Source of the DNA: Terriglobia bacterium
GTDB taxonomy: Bacteria > Acidobacteriota > Terriglobia > Terriglobales > Acidobacteriaceae
Direction: 5' to 3'
Assembly (NCBI GenBank): GCA_020073185.1
Contig: JAIQFT010000001.1
Location: 1 to 64,000, forward strand
DNA: 64,000 nt
Made by a program: the position numbers and the translations under genes. The notes beneath the pieces are model-generated. The model had not been told where the DNA came from and ran no database searches. It saw only the letters and a list, made by a program, of their open reading frames with translations. The number at the start of each line of letters is the position of its first letter. Position 1 is the stretch's first letter. Below, in pieces: positions 18,538 to 27,599 of the stretch.

Positions 18538-19047
18538 CGCACAGCTTGCGCCGGGCATTCCGCTGTGCAGGAAATACGAATCTAGTTCCGCGCCCGCCTT
18601 CGCCAATTCCTCGCCCGAGAAAAATTCCTGTATGCCCTCGAATAGCCGGCGTTCTTCCTTGCGCACGTGGGCCGCGAGGCTGGCGGCGAAGAGCTGAAGC
18701 TCGGGCACGGAGAGACGTCCCGCGGCAGCGGAGGCGGCGTACTGGCGCAGGGACGCGTGCTCGATGCGCAGCTCATCCACCAGGTCACGCAGCGACGGCG
18801 CGCGCTCGGCGAATGGGAACAGCACCTTCTCTTCGGCCTCGAAGTGGAAGCGGATTTCGCTCTCGAACAGCCGCGCGATCTCCTGTTGCCAGTGCTGCGC
18901 GGCATCCCCGGCACGCGCCGCTTTTGCGCGTGCTGGGGTGGTGAGGTCGGGTTTCTCCAACCGCAGCCCGCGCTCGATCTGCACGCACAGCGCGAGCGCG
19001 TGCTGATGCTGGTGGGAAAGCGGGATAAGGTTGCGGTCGCGCAGCAT
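18511..19047 (-). CDS. hemerythrin-like (HHE domain) protein
   Basis: A 178-residue, all-helical cytoplasmic protein with the spaced His and Glu ligands of hemerythrin domains: LSHQHQHAL near residue 11, RFHFEAEEKVLFP near 66, RIEHASLR near 94, and AAHVRKEERRLF near 125. These bind a di-iron centre used for O2 or NO sensing, storage or iron-sulfur repair in known members. It is not linked to a partner gene. Confidence 0.85.
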   Translation of the reverse strand: MLRDRNLIPLSHQHQHALALCVQIERGLRLEKPDLTTPARAKAARAGDAAQHWQQEIARLFESEIRFHFEAEEKVLFPFAERAPSLRDLVDELRIEHASLRQYAASAAAGRLSVPELQLFAASLAAHVRKEERRLFEGIQEFFSGEELAKAGAELDSYFLHSGMPGASCALRPEKNSR

Positions 19048-19341
19048 GTGTCTATTATGCCCGTTCCGTCGCCTATGAGATTCCGGGATTTCTCATACGA
19101 AATTCCTGGCACCGGCGTGCCGCGCTACTTTCATTCAGAGGACGCAGAGAAAAACCTGTATCCTCTGTTTCCTCCGTGTCTTCCTCGGTGACCCTGTGGC
19201 TAAGCCTGAAGCCTGTGCTGCCGCTTTACTAAACCCGCCCGCACAGCGGAGAATGGTCGTTTCCTTAAGCGCCCGCAGCGCCGTGTGCCGCGGGCTTGCC
19301 ATCATCAATCGTCAATCCAGCCCAGAAAGAGGATGCCACTT
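19048..19341. other. intergenic region between hemerythrin and hbd operon
   Basis: About 290 bases, divergent promoters expected. It contains a purine-rich AGAGGACGCAGAGAAA string followed by CCTCTGTTTCCTCCGTGTC, a loosely palindromic pair around 19137-19185. No gene or RNA was recognised. Confidence 0.35.
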
Positions 19342-19530
19342 ATGCCCGCAACCGGTGAACTGATCCGGATGATGAACTATGTTGACGACATAACCGCCAC
19401 CTTGCGCCGTGTCATCGCCAATGTCCCGTACATGACCGATGATGAAAAGAGGCGGCTGGCCGAGTACATGCGCAAGGCCGACCCCAGCTTCGATGGCCTG
19501 ATGCAGCGGCTGGAGAAGGAGTCCACGTAA
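19342..19530 (+). CDS. small protein upstream of hbd, unknown function
   Basis: A 62-residue helical protein (MPATGELIRMMNYVDDITAT) with a MTDDEKRRLAEYMRKADPSF segment. ATG 19342 is preferred to 19333 and 19285 because GAAAGAGG lies at the right distance. Its TAA overlaps the ATG of the dehydrogenase gene, so the two form an operon. No family recognised. Confidence 0.55.
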   Translation: MPATGELIRMMNYVDDITATLRRVIANVPYMTDDEKRRLAEYMRKADPSFDGLMQRLEKEST

Positions 19531-20423
19531 TGGAGGTCCGCTCCGTCGCGGTGATCGGCGCCGGGATCATGGGACGCGGCATTGCGCATGCTGCCGCGCT
19601 CGGCGGCTATCGCACGATTCTCGAAGACATTCTGCCCAGCGCCCTGCGCCGCGCCGGCGATGAAATCCGCACCCACCTGGACAAGGCGGTCGAACTCGGC
19701 AAAGTCACCGCCGGCGAAGCACAGGACGCGATGGGCCGCATCGAGTACGCCGGCGCGGTGGAGGAGGCCGCGCGCGCCGCCGACCTGGTCATCGAGGCCG
19801 TCCCCGAGGAGCTGGAGTCGAAGATCGAGATCTTCACCCTGCTCGACAAAATCTGCCGCCCGCATACCATTCTCGCCTCCAACACCTCTTCGCTCAGCAT
19901 CACCGAAATTGCCTCCGTTACTTACCGGCCGGAAAAGTGCGTCGGCATGCACTTCTTCAACCCGGTACACAAAATGAAGCTGCTGGAGATTGTGCGCGCG
20001 CTGGAGACCAGCGACGACACGCTCAGCACTGCGGTCGAGGTCGGCCGGCGGATGAAAAAAGAAGTTGTGGTGATCAAGGAGTCGCCGGGATTTGTCACCA
20101 GCCGCATCAATGCCATGATCGGCAACGAGGCGTTCAGCATGTTGCAGGAAGGCATTGCCAGTGCCGAGGACATCGACAAGGCCGTCAAACTCGGGCTCAA
20201 CCACCCCATGGGTCCGTTCGAACTAGTGGACCTGGTGGGTCTGGACACCCGTCTGCACATCCTCGAGTACCTGCACAAGACGCTCGGCGAAAAATACCGG
20301 CCGGCGCCGCTGCTGGTGCAATACGTCAAAGCCGGGCGCCTGGGACGCAAGGCGGGACGCGGGGTTTTCACCTACTCCGAGGAAACGCCCCGCCCGGCGG
20401 AGGCGGCCACGGAAACGAAGTAG
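19530..20423 (+). CDS. hbd: 3-hydroxybutyryl-CoA dehydrogenase
   Basis: Oxidises 3-hydroxyacyl-CoA to 3-oxoacyl-CoA with NAD(P)+, or the reverse. The 297-residue protein has the Rossmann motif GAGIMGRGIA at residues 8-17, the CVGMHFFNPVHKMKLLEIV catalytic segment with its histidine, and the C-terminal FELVDLVGLDT domain. Length and order match the short single-function family, not the FadB fusion. It fits with acyl-CoA and methylmalonyl-CoA metabolism elsewhere in the window. Confidence 0.93.
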   Translation: MEVRSVAVIGAGIMGRGIAHAAALGGYRTILEDILPSALRRAGDEIRTHLDKAVELGKVTAGEAQDAMGRIEYAGAVEEAARAADLVIEAVPEELESKIEIFTLLDKICRPHTILASNTSSLSITEIASVTYRPEKCVGMHFFNPVHKMKLLEIVRALETSDDTLSTAVEVGRRMKKEVVVIKESPGFVTSRINAMIGNEAFSMLQEGIASAEDIDKAVKLGLNHPMGPFELVDLVGLDTRLHILEYLHKTLGEKYRPAPLLVQYVKAGRLGRKAGRGVFTYSEETPRPAEAATETK

Positions 20424-20443
20424 AACGGCCGAGAGAACACGCA

Positions 20444-20938
20444 ATGGGTTTTCATTGGAAGAAGCTCTGGATCATTTTGCCCATATTGTTTTGCGCCTTC
20501 TCCCTGCTGTTTATACTGAGGTTTGTCGCATTCGAGGGGCTGGGTATCATCCGGAAGTTCATGGAGTCCCCGGCCGGGGATGTGCATCGGTACCACATTG
20601 AGAAGATGATGACTTGGGAATGCCTTCCCGAACTGACGGCTCTCCAACAGAAGACTGGAGATGTGGTGCCAGGCGGACAAGCGGTGCGGTTTCGTTTCGT
20701 CGAAGACCCTCATTACGAGGTTGTTCAATTTGGGCGAGGGCTGTGCGATCGGCTAAAGGGTGCTTCCAAGCCCGCGGTTTCCGTTGACTTTAGAGCATGG
20801 GGCAGTTCGAAACACGGCCTGATTGGGTTCAATCCCGAATCCGTGGATGGTCAGCCGATCATAAACGCGGGTGGGATGGGCTCAGCAGGGTCGACCGATG
20901 CAATCGGTCCGCATCCTCTTTCGAAACCGTTCAAATGA
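20444..20938 (+). CDS. membrane-anchored protein of unknown function
   Basis: A 164-residue protein from ATG 20444. An N-terminal membrane segment (residues 8-29, LWIILPILFCAFSLLFILRF) is followed by a soluble domain with three cysteines or fewer and no recognised motif. It lies 20 bases after hbd but is clearly AT-richer, so it may be a later arrival. The longer open frame upstream overlaps hbd and is not used. Confidence 0.5.
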   Translation: MGFHWKKLWIILPILFCAFSLLFILRFVAFEGLGIIRKFMESPAGDVHRYHIEKMMTWECLPELTALQQKTGDVVPGGQAVRFRFVEDPHYEVVQFGRGLCDRLKGASKPAVSVDFRAWGSSKHGLIGFNPESVDGQPIINAGGMGSAGSTDAIGPHPLSKPFK

Positions 20939-20944
20939 ACATCG

Positions 20945-22384
20945 CTACTGTCGGGGCAGTTTTTCCTGCAACAGCTCCCACGCCCTCTGCACGTCGTCCC
21001 ACGTCGTTCCCAGGTTCCCGATCGCCAGCCGCAGGGCCACCTGTCCGTGAAGCACGGTATGCGAGAGAAAGACTTCGCCGGTAGAGTTCACCGCCTCCAT
21101 CAGAGCGCTGTTTTGCTCGTTGGTTCCTTTGTAACGGAAGCAAACCACGGAAAAGGGCACGGGCGCGACCACCTCGAAGTGCGGATTGCGCCGGACCAGA
21201 TCCTCAAACCGTTTGGCCCACGCGATATGCGAGCGCAGGATTGCCTGCATGCGCTCGCGTCCAAAGTAGCGCAGGATGAACCACAACTTGAGCGCGCGGA
21301 AGCGCCGTCCCAGCGGCACGCCGAGGTCGGAGGCGGTCAGGTTCAGTGCGCCCGGGCCGCCGGCGGCTCGCAGGTAGTCCGGAATCAGCGAGAACGCGCG
21401 TCGCAGAATCTCCGGGCGCCGCGTATAGAAGGCGCTCAAGTCCACGGGTGTGAACAGCCATTTGTGCGCATTCACCACCAGCGAGTGCGCGCGCTCGGCG
21501 CCGCGCAGAATGTGCTGATATTCGGGCAGGATCGCTGCCGCGCCCGCATAGGCGCAATCAATGTGCAGCCAGAGGCCATATTTTTCCGCGATATCGGCCA
21601 TGGCAGAGACCGGGTCCACGCTGGTAGTGGATGTGGTTCCGACCGTCGCCACCACACAGAACGGACGCTTGCCGTCGGCGAGGTCCTTCTCGATTGCCTC
21701 CACCAACGCCTCCGGGCGCAGCCGGAATTCAGCGTCAGAAGGGATTTTGCGCACGTTGTTCTGCCCGACGCCGAGGGCGATTGCGCCCTTCTCCACCGAC
21801 GCGTGCGATTCCTGCGAGGTGTACAGCGTCAGGATCGGCCGCGCACCATCGGTACGCACGCTTGGGTCGGCCATATCGCGAGCGGCGGCGATCGCGTGCA
21901 GTGTGCTGATCGACGCAGTGTCATAAATGATGCCGAAGTAGTCGTCGGGCAGGCCCATCCACTGTCTCAGCCAGCCCAGCGCCACCTGCTCTAGTTCGGA
22001 AATCGCTGGTGAACTCTTCCAACTCAAGCCGTTGGTGTTCAGCGCCGCCGCCAGCGCCTCGGCGAGGATCGCGGGTGCGGAACCGGTGCAGGCAAAGTAC
22101 GCCATGAAACGTGGATGGTTCCAGTGCGTAACCGCCGGCAGAACGACGCTCTCAAAATCCTTGAGAATCGCGCTGTAGGGTTCGCCCTTATCGGGCGCGG
22201 AGCGCGGCAGCGCGTCCGTCAATTCTCCCGGCTTGACCTTGGGCAGCACCGGGTAATCGCGCGTGTGCTCCAGGTAGTGTGCGATCCAGTCAACGACTTC
22301 GTGGCCGGCGCGGCGGAAATCCTCGACGTAGGCGGTCCAGTCTTGCTCCTGCGTGGCGGCCGCGCCCGGGTGAGTGCTCGACAT
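20945..22384 (-). CDS. group II PLP-dependent decarboxylase (aromatic-L-amino-acid type)
   Basis: A 479-residue enzyme of the aromatic amino acid/glutamate decarboxylase superfamily. NAHKWLFTPVDLSAFYTR holds the PLP lysine (K308), and LHIDCAYAGAAAILPEY supplies the conserved Asp and Ala that contact the cofactor. PRFMAYFACTGSAPAILAE at 91-109 is typical of the DDC/tyrosine decarboxylase branch. The substrate (Phe, Tyr, Trp or Dopa) cannot be read from sequence. It converges with the preceding gene with a six-base gap. Confidence 0.85.
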   Translation of the reverse strand: MSSTHPGAAATQEQDWTAYVEDFRRAGHEVVDWIAHYLEHTRDYPVLPKVKPGELTDALPRSAPDKGEPYSAILKDFESVVLPAVTHWNHPRFMAYFACTGSAPAILAEALAAALNTNGLSWKSSPAISELEQVALGWLRQWMGLPDDYFGIIYDTASISTLHAIAAARDMADPSVRTDGARPILTLYTSQESHASVEKGAIALGVGQNNVRKIPSDAEFRLRPEALVEAIEKDLADGKRPFCVVATVGTTSTTSVDPVSAMADIAEKYGLWLHIDCAYAGAAAILPEYQHILRGAERAHSLVVNAHKWLFTPVDLSAFYTRRPEILRRAFSLIPDYLRAAGGPGALNLTASDLGVPLGRRFRALKLWFILRYFGRERMQAILRSHIAWAKRFEDLVRRNPHFEVVAPVPFSVVCFRYKGTNEQNSALMEAVNSTGEVFLSHTVLHGQVALRLAIGNLGTTWDDVQRAWELLQEKLPRQ

Positions 22385-22437
22385 AAGGGCTCCTGAATGC
22401 TGGGCGAAAACTACTCATTGTAAGTCAGCCGCCGCGT

Positions 22438-22490
22438 GGGTAGTCGGTAGCCCGCAGCCCGCAGTCCGGACTACCGACTACGGGCTACCC
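22438..22490. repeat. GTAGTCGGTAG hairpin repeat
   Basis: GGTAGTCGGTAG (22439-22450) pairs with CTACCGACTAC (22471-22481) and is followed by GGGCTACCC. It is a single copy of the family seen in tandem at 2514-2680 and again at 35181-35250. It lies between two divergent genes. Confidence 0.75.
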
Positions 22491-22513
22491 TACGAGCACG
22501 GTAAAATCGCTTC

Positions 22514-22837
22514 GTGGCTTCTGCGCCGAATCCGCGCCTGCAACGCGTCCTCGACCAACTTCGCTTGTACGAGCATCCGCTGCTGGTGTTCGACGCGCGC
22601 CAACAGGGAGACGGCGTGGAGGTGATCATCAACTTCCGCAATCCCGCGGTGCCGGTGCATACCTACTACTTCACCATGCATCCGCGCGACCTCGACCACG
22701 CACAATTCGAGTGGACCTTTCAGAACCAGTTCTTCGCCTGCCTGCACGATTACCTGATTGAGATGTTCGTGCGCACGCCGCAAACCCAGATAGCCGACGC
22801 GCGCGTCCGTGCGCTCGAAGAGGACATCGGCAGTTGA
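22514..22837 (+). CDS. small protein upstream of a MidA-like methyltransferase
   Basis: A 107-residue soluble protein with a start at GTG 22514. It has a mixed alpha/beta pattern and an aromatic-rich middle (HTYYFTMHPRDLDHAQFEW). No known motif was recognised. Its TGA overlaps the TTG of the next gene (TTGA), so the two are translated together and may work together. Confidence 0.55.
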   Translation: MASAPNPRLQRVLDQLRLYEHPLLVFDARQQGDGVEVIINFRNPAVPVHTYYFTMHPRDLDHAQFEWTFQNQFFACLHDYLIEMFVRTPQTQIADARVRALEEDIGS

Positions 22838-23973
22838 CCCTCCGCGAGTACATCGAGCGGGAAATCCGCGAGCGCGGACCGCTTCCGTTCTCTCGTTACA
22901 TGGCACTGTGCCTCTCCGGCGCACCTGCCGGCGATCCGCCCGGATTCTATTCCCGTGCGCGAGAACAATTCGGCAAAGCGGGAGACTTCTACACTTCCAG
23001 CGACGTGCACGCCGTTTTCGGGCGCCTGCTGGCGCGGCAGTTCGACGAGATGTGGCGCGCGCTGGATTCTCCGCCACGCATTGATCTGGTCGAGCTCGGG
23101 CCGGGGCGCGGTTTGCTCGCGCAGGACGTGCTCGACTGGACCGCCAGGAAATTCCCCCATTTTGCTCTCGCTCTGCGCTACACGCTGGTCGAGGGTTCGC
23201 CCGAACTGGCGCGGCGATTGCAGGAGCGCTTCGCGGATCGCATCGCGCGCGGCAAAGTGGAGGTGCTAACCGGCTTCGACGATTTTCGCCGCCACTATGA
23301 CCATGCCATCGTCTTCGCCAACGAATTCTTCGACGCGCTTCCGGTGGAAATCGTCTCCGATCGCGGGCAGGTGTACGTCGGAGCGGCGAAGGGACGGTTC
23401 GAGGAGATATTTCGGCCGCTGGCGCCCGAGGTTGACGAGTTCCTCGACCGCTACGGCGTGCGTCCGGAAGCCGGCGAGCGCGTCGAAGCCTGTACCGAAG
23501 CTGTCTCATGGATGAAAAGACTGGCTGCCGTCATGCGGCGCGGGTTCGCCGTCTTCATTGATTACGGCTACACGCGCGAAGAGCAGCTTGCCGGCCGCCA
23601 TCGCGACACCCTGATGACTTACCGCCGGCACCAGGCGGGAACCAACCCCTACGAAGCGCCCGGCGAGCAGGACATCACGGCGCACGTAAACTTCACCGCG
23701 CTTAGCGAGTCCAGCGCCGCCCTTGGCTTCGATCCCCTGGCGCTGGTGACGCAGGCGCAATTCTTGATGGGCATCGGCGAAGAGAATCAATTCGCCGACG
23801 CGTTCGAAGAATGCCAACTGCCGCAGGAGCGGGCCAAGGTCGCTCTGCAACTGAAGCACATCGCGACGCCGGTGGGAATGGGAGAGGTCTTCGACGTGCT
23901 GGTTCTTGGGCGAGGCGTTACTAAGGAAACCGCGAGAGGTTTAAGCGGACTGAAATTTGCGAAGGGTTCGTGA
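22834..23973 (+). CDS. SAM-dependent methyltransferase, MidA/NDUFAF7 (DUF185) family
   Basis: A 379-residue protein. The N-terminus SFSRYMAL-type segment (PFSRYMALCLSG), GDFYTSSDVHAVFG, and the SAM-binding LVELGPGRGLLAQDVL (residues 87-102) are diagnostic. FANEFFDALPVE matches the conserved NEFFDALP motif. In eukaryotes the family methylates an arginine of complex I subunit NDUFS2; the bacterial role is not established. TTG start coupled to the upstream small gene. Confidence 0.9.
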   Translation: MTLREYIEREIRERGPLPFSRYMALCLSGAPAGDPPGFYSRAREQFGKAGDFYTSSDVHAVFGRLLARQFDEMWRALDSPPRIDLVELGPGRGLLAQDVLDWTARKFPHFALALRYTLVEGSPELARRLQERFADRIARGKVEVLTGFDDFRRHYDHAIVFANEFFDALPVEIVSDRGQVYVGAAKGRFEEIFRPLAPEVDEFLDRYGVRPEAGERVEACTEAVSWMKRLAAVMRRGFAVFIDYGYTREEQLAGRHRDTLMTYRRHQAGTNPYEAPGEQDITAHVNFTALSESSAALGFDPLALVTQAQFLMGIGEENQFADAFEECQLPQERAKVALQLKHIATPVGMGEVFDVLVLGRGVTKETARGLSGLKFAKGS

Positions 23974-24083
23974 TACGGAAGGTAGGTCGAGAGAATAGAT
24001 CCTTTGCGCGTGCGCTGGAAAGCATGGCGTACGCGCTTTGCTCCCGAACTCACAATGAAACTGGCTGGAATTGAAACTGAAAC

Positions 24084-26159
24084 TTACTGTCCCTCTTTCG
24101 CCGCTTCCTTCCGTTGATATGGCGCCGAGAGATATTTCCGCGCTTCTTCCATGGCGCCCTGGGTGTTGTCGTTGGTCTGTAGCGCCAGGCGATACTCGTT
24201 AGTGGCGCGGTCGCGCTGCCCGGTCACGTCAAAAATCTTGCCGAGTTGGATGTGGCTCCAGACTTCAGTCCAGCGCGGTTCGCCATCGCCATCCAGCGAC
24301 TCGCGATAAGCGTTCGCGGAGGCCTGGTAATTCTTCTGCAAAAAGAACACCTCGGCGATGCGGTAATGCGCCAGCGAGCTGTTCTTGTTGGCGTCGAGCG
24401 CCTTCTGGAACTCCTGCAGCGCGGCGGCCAGGTCACCCTGCTCCACCAGGCCCTGGCCGCGCATGATGGAAGCGCGCACCTTCAGCTCGGTTGAGTTCTT
24501 GAGCACGCGGTTGTCGGGATCGATCACGATCCGCCGCGGCTTGCCGAACGTCTCCACCTGAAACGCGGAATTCGTGCCCACTACCTCGATGCGCTTGCTC
24601 TCGCTCTGGCCGTCGGTGTCGATCTTCAATTCCACCGGCATGCGGAACAGGTCGAGGTCCTGCGCAATCTCGCCCACCACCCTGAAACCCTTGGCGACAC
24701 GGTACACCGTGTATTTGGCCTTAAACTCGGGTGCGCCGGTGGAGTCGATCCACTGCGAGAAGAACCACGTCAGTTGTTGGCCGTAGTTCTGCTCCGCGAG
24801 CTTGCGAAAATCGTCCACCGTCGCGGGCTTGCCCCCGTACTGCTGCAAGAACGTGCGTATAGTCTTGTCAAACGCAGCGTCGCCGATCACCCAGCGCAGC
24901 ATGTTGAGGATGATGGCTCCCTTGTCGGTGACCAGCGCCTGGAACTCCGGCGCGAAGGTGTCGAGACGCCCGACGCTGGACAGGGGCACGGTGTCGTAGG
25001 CCAGCGCCCCCACTTCCAGGTCCTTGATCGCCTCGTTAAACGCTGCCTCCCCCGCCGCCGACTCGACGTAGCGCGCTTCCGCGTAGCGCGCGAAGCCGTC
25101 ACTCAGCCACCAGTCGCTCTTGGTCGCGGGGCTGACGTCGGCGCCCCACCACTGATGCGCGATGGTGTTGGCCAGCAGGCGATAGTTCAATTTCCCCGTC
25201 AACGAGCGCGACGATATCGCCGCAACTTCCGGCGCCCACGCGCTGGGAACGGTGTCGTCGGGAATTTCCACGATGTTCAGATTGTTCGTCAGCGGCGGGC
25301 CCAGGTTCGCGCTGAAGAACTGGAACTCGCGCACCGCCGTTTCGGTGTAGTTGGACACCAGGTCCTTGTGCGCCGGCTTGAGGAACACGCGTAGATTCAG
25401 CCCGACCGCGTTGCTGCTGCTTTCATCGAACTTGCCCGCGATGATCGTTCCCGGGAAGCTCGGTTTGTCCCAGGCGAAGGTGAAGGTCTTGCCGCCTGGC
25501 AGGGCGGGCAACTGCGGTTCGGGCGCTGGCACAGCCGCGCGTCCGCGCGCGCGCGCTGGCAGAGGCTCCTTCACCGGACGCGCGGGCGCAGTCGCCGCAG
25601 CGGAACCCTGCGCGCCACTGCCGATCACGCTCCATCCCGCGGGCACGGTGATCTTCATCGTGGCCGTGAAACGGTTAGTGCCGTAGCCGCTCAGCGGGAA
25701 CCAGCGCCCGGCGTACAGCAGGTAGCTGGTGTCGTCGCCGACGTAGGCGAGCTTTAGCCCTTGCACCGGGCTGTCCTCGCCGGAGGAAAGCGTGCCTTCG
25801 TAATCGATCTGCAGCGTGGTGCTGGCGTCCTTCGCCAACCCGCTGGGCAGCGCGATGCGGATGGAATTGTCCTGCGTGATGCGTTCGGCGGAGAGCGCGT
25901 GTCCCTCGCCGTCGGTGATGCGTGTCGGGCGCAGCGCGTTGTGCAGCTCGAAGGTGGCGAAGCTGAGGTCTTCCAGCGCGGTGAACTTGACGCGCGTGTG
26001 GGCGATCAGGCGGTGCGTTTTCGGCTGCAGCTCGGCTTCGATCTGGTAATCCTCCACCCGCAGGCGCGCTCGCTCGGCGGCCGCGGCGGGCAGCGCCAGC
26101 GCCGCAACGCAGACCAGTAAGGTAAGGGCGCGCCTTAGGGGACGTGGTGCTAAGAGCAT
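24084..26159 (-). CDS. M1-aminopeptidase-like secreted protein with degenerate zinc site and TPR tail
   Basis: A 691-residue protein starting at ATG 26159 (GGAG upstream) with a signal peptide (LLVCVAALALPAAAAE). Residues 25-520 follow the M1 fold: an N-terminal beta domain, then the catalytic-like domain. The zinc motif HExxH-x18-E is changed: the sequence is NTIAH (331-335) with D354 in LSDGFARY in place of Glu. The GAMEN motif is also missing (DDTVPSAWAPEV instead). About residues 590-680 form TPR-type helices. It is probably a non-catalytic binding protein of the envelope; loss of activity is inference from these residues. Confidence 0.8.
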   Translation of the reverse strand: MLLAPRPLRRALTLLVCVAALALPAAAAERARLRVEDYQIEAELQPKTHRLIAHTRVKFTALEDLSFATFELHNALRPTRITDGEGHALSAERITQDNSIRIALPSGLAKDASTTLQIDYEGTLSSGEDSPVQGLKLAYVGDDTSYLLYAGRWFPLSGYGTNRFTATMKITVPAGWSVIGSGAQGSAAATAPARPVKEPLPARARGRAAVPAPEPQLPALPGGKTFTFAWDKPSFPGTIIAGKFDESSSNAVGLNLRVFLKPAHKDLVSNYTETAVREFQFFSANLGPPLTNNLNIVEIPDDTVPSAWAPEVAAISSRSLTGKLNYRLLANTIAHQWWGADVSPATKSDWWLSDGFARYAEARYVESAAGEAAFNEAIKDLEVGALAYDTVPLSSVGRLDTFAPEFQALVTDKGAIILNMLRWVIGDAAFDKTIRTFLQQYGGKPATVDDFRKLAEQNYGQQLTWFFSQWIDSTGAPEFKAKYTVYRVAKGFRVVGEIAQDLDLFRMPVELKIDTDGQSESKRIEVVGTNSAFQVETFGKPRRIVIDPDNRVLKNSTELKVRASIMRGQGLVEQGDLAAALQEFQKALDANKNSSLAHYRIAEVFFLQKNYQASANAYRESLDGDGEPRWTEVWSHIQLGKIFDVTGQRDRATNEYRLALQTNDNTQGAMEEARKYLSAPYQRKEAAKEGQ

Positions 26160-26512
26160 GAAAAATCTCCGGTCCCGCTGATTTTCGATGAACAGGCGGG
26201 CAGAAAAGATGCGCTCAGCCCAGTTCCGGGCAGAGCGGCTGGCATTACGAACGGATGTGTCCGACTGCTGAATAGGGGAAAATAAACATCTGAGCGGCTG
26301 CTGGCCCACTACTACTCTAACCCAGCCGAGCCCCGTTCGTCGCGCTGCGCCCGAGGATTCAGCGGCGCTGAGTTGTGGGTTCGTCCCAAATTCCTTGTCA
26401 GGAGCGCGGAACGGAGTAAAATTCGGGCACGCTATCTGTGGGGTTCTCCACGGTCTTGATTTCGGCCTTGTAATCGTTCAGCCCCCCGGCTGTCTTCTGG
26501 GAGGAAGTCGGA

Positions 26513-27532
26513 ATGCCCTTTCTGACCAAGTTCCGCGCATGGGCGCAGATCGCGTGCCTGCTTGCGTTCGGGGTGATTTCATTCGCGCAGGCGCCACCGG
26601 CCTCCCAGGACACTCTTCTGCCGCCTGAGAACCCGCCCACAGCGCTGGCGTTGCCGCAAGACGACACCATCCGCACGCGCGTGGACGAAGTCAACGTGAT
26701 GTTCACCGTCGTCAACCGCGCCGGCAAGTTCGTGAGCAATCTTTCGCTCAGCGACCTCGACGTGCTCGACAACCAGCGCGCCCCGGAGCGGATCAGCTAC
26801 TTCCAGCAGCAGAGCGACCTGCCGTTGCGCGTCGGGTTGCTGCTGGATTTGAGCTCTTCTGTGACCGGCCGTTTCGAATACGAAAAAAAGGCCGCCATTA
26901 CCTTCCTGCAAAAAGTGCTGCGGCCAGATGTGGACGAGGCATTCCTGGTAGGCTTCGCCAGCAACGTGAACTTGCTGCAGGATTTCACCGGTGACGTCGG
27001 CGCCCTGTCGCGGGCGGTGCGGCGCATGAAACTGGGGGGCGACACGCGGCTGTACGATGCCATCCGCTTCGCGTCGGCGAAGCTGAGCACCGCTTCCGGT
27101 CCGCCACTGATGCGGCGCGCCATCATCATCATCAGCGACGGCGAGGACACGCGCAGCAAGACGCTCATGTACGACGCCATTCAATCGGCGCTGCACGCCG
27201 AAACCGTGGTCCTGGCTCTCAGCTCTAACGACCTGACCGATCGTGAATACCCGCACGGGGAAGCTGTTCTGGATTTGCTCACGCGTCCCACCGGGGGCGG
27301 AGTTCTGCCGGCGCACAGCAACTCCCAAATTGGCCGCGCGTTCGACAAAGTCAAGGAAACGCTCCACAACCAATACGCCATCGGATACAAGCCGGCCGAG
27401 TTCAAGCCCGATGGAAGGTTTCACGCCATCGAAATCGTGGCCCGGGCCAAGCGACTGCGCGTGCAGTGCCGCCGCGGATACTTCGCGCGGCGCGAAGACC
27501 AGGAGAGCGCTTTTCACGCAACCGCCCCGTGA
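26513..27532 (+). CDS. secreted VWFA-domain protein
   Basis: A 339-residue protein with a signal peptide (residues 8-26, cleavage near FAQA). Residues 55-100 form a short beta domain (VNVMFTVVNRAGKFVSNLSLSDL) and 105-310 a von Willebrand A domain. The metal site DLSSS (D112, S114, S116) is intact, and the later SDGEDTRS segment supplies the downstream aspartate. This architecture is a large paralogous family in Acidobacteriota. The ligand is unknown. Divergent from the M1-like gene. Confidence 0.85.
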   Translation: MPFLTKFRAWAQIACLLAFGVISFAQAPPASQDTLLPPENPPTALALPQDDTIRTRVDEVNVMFTVVNRAGKFVSNLSLSDLDVLDNQRAPERISYFQQQSDLPLRVGLLLDLSSSVTGRFEYEKKAAITFLQKVLRPDVDEAFLVGFASNVNLLQDFTGDVGALSRAVRRMKLGGDTRLYDAIRFASAKLSTASGPPLMRRAIIIISDGEDTRSKTLMYDAIQSALHAETVVLALSSNDLTDREYPHGEAVLDLLTRPTGGGVLPAHSNSQIGRAFDKVKETLHNQYAIGYKPAEFKPDGRFHAIEIVARAKRLRVQCRRGYFARREDQESAFHATAP

Positions 27533-27599
27533 GCGGACGGGAAAGACACTCTGGCGCGGTGCACCCGGTTCTTCAGTCTGCCATCTTCAATCTGAATTC

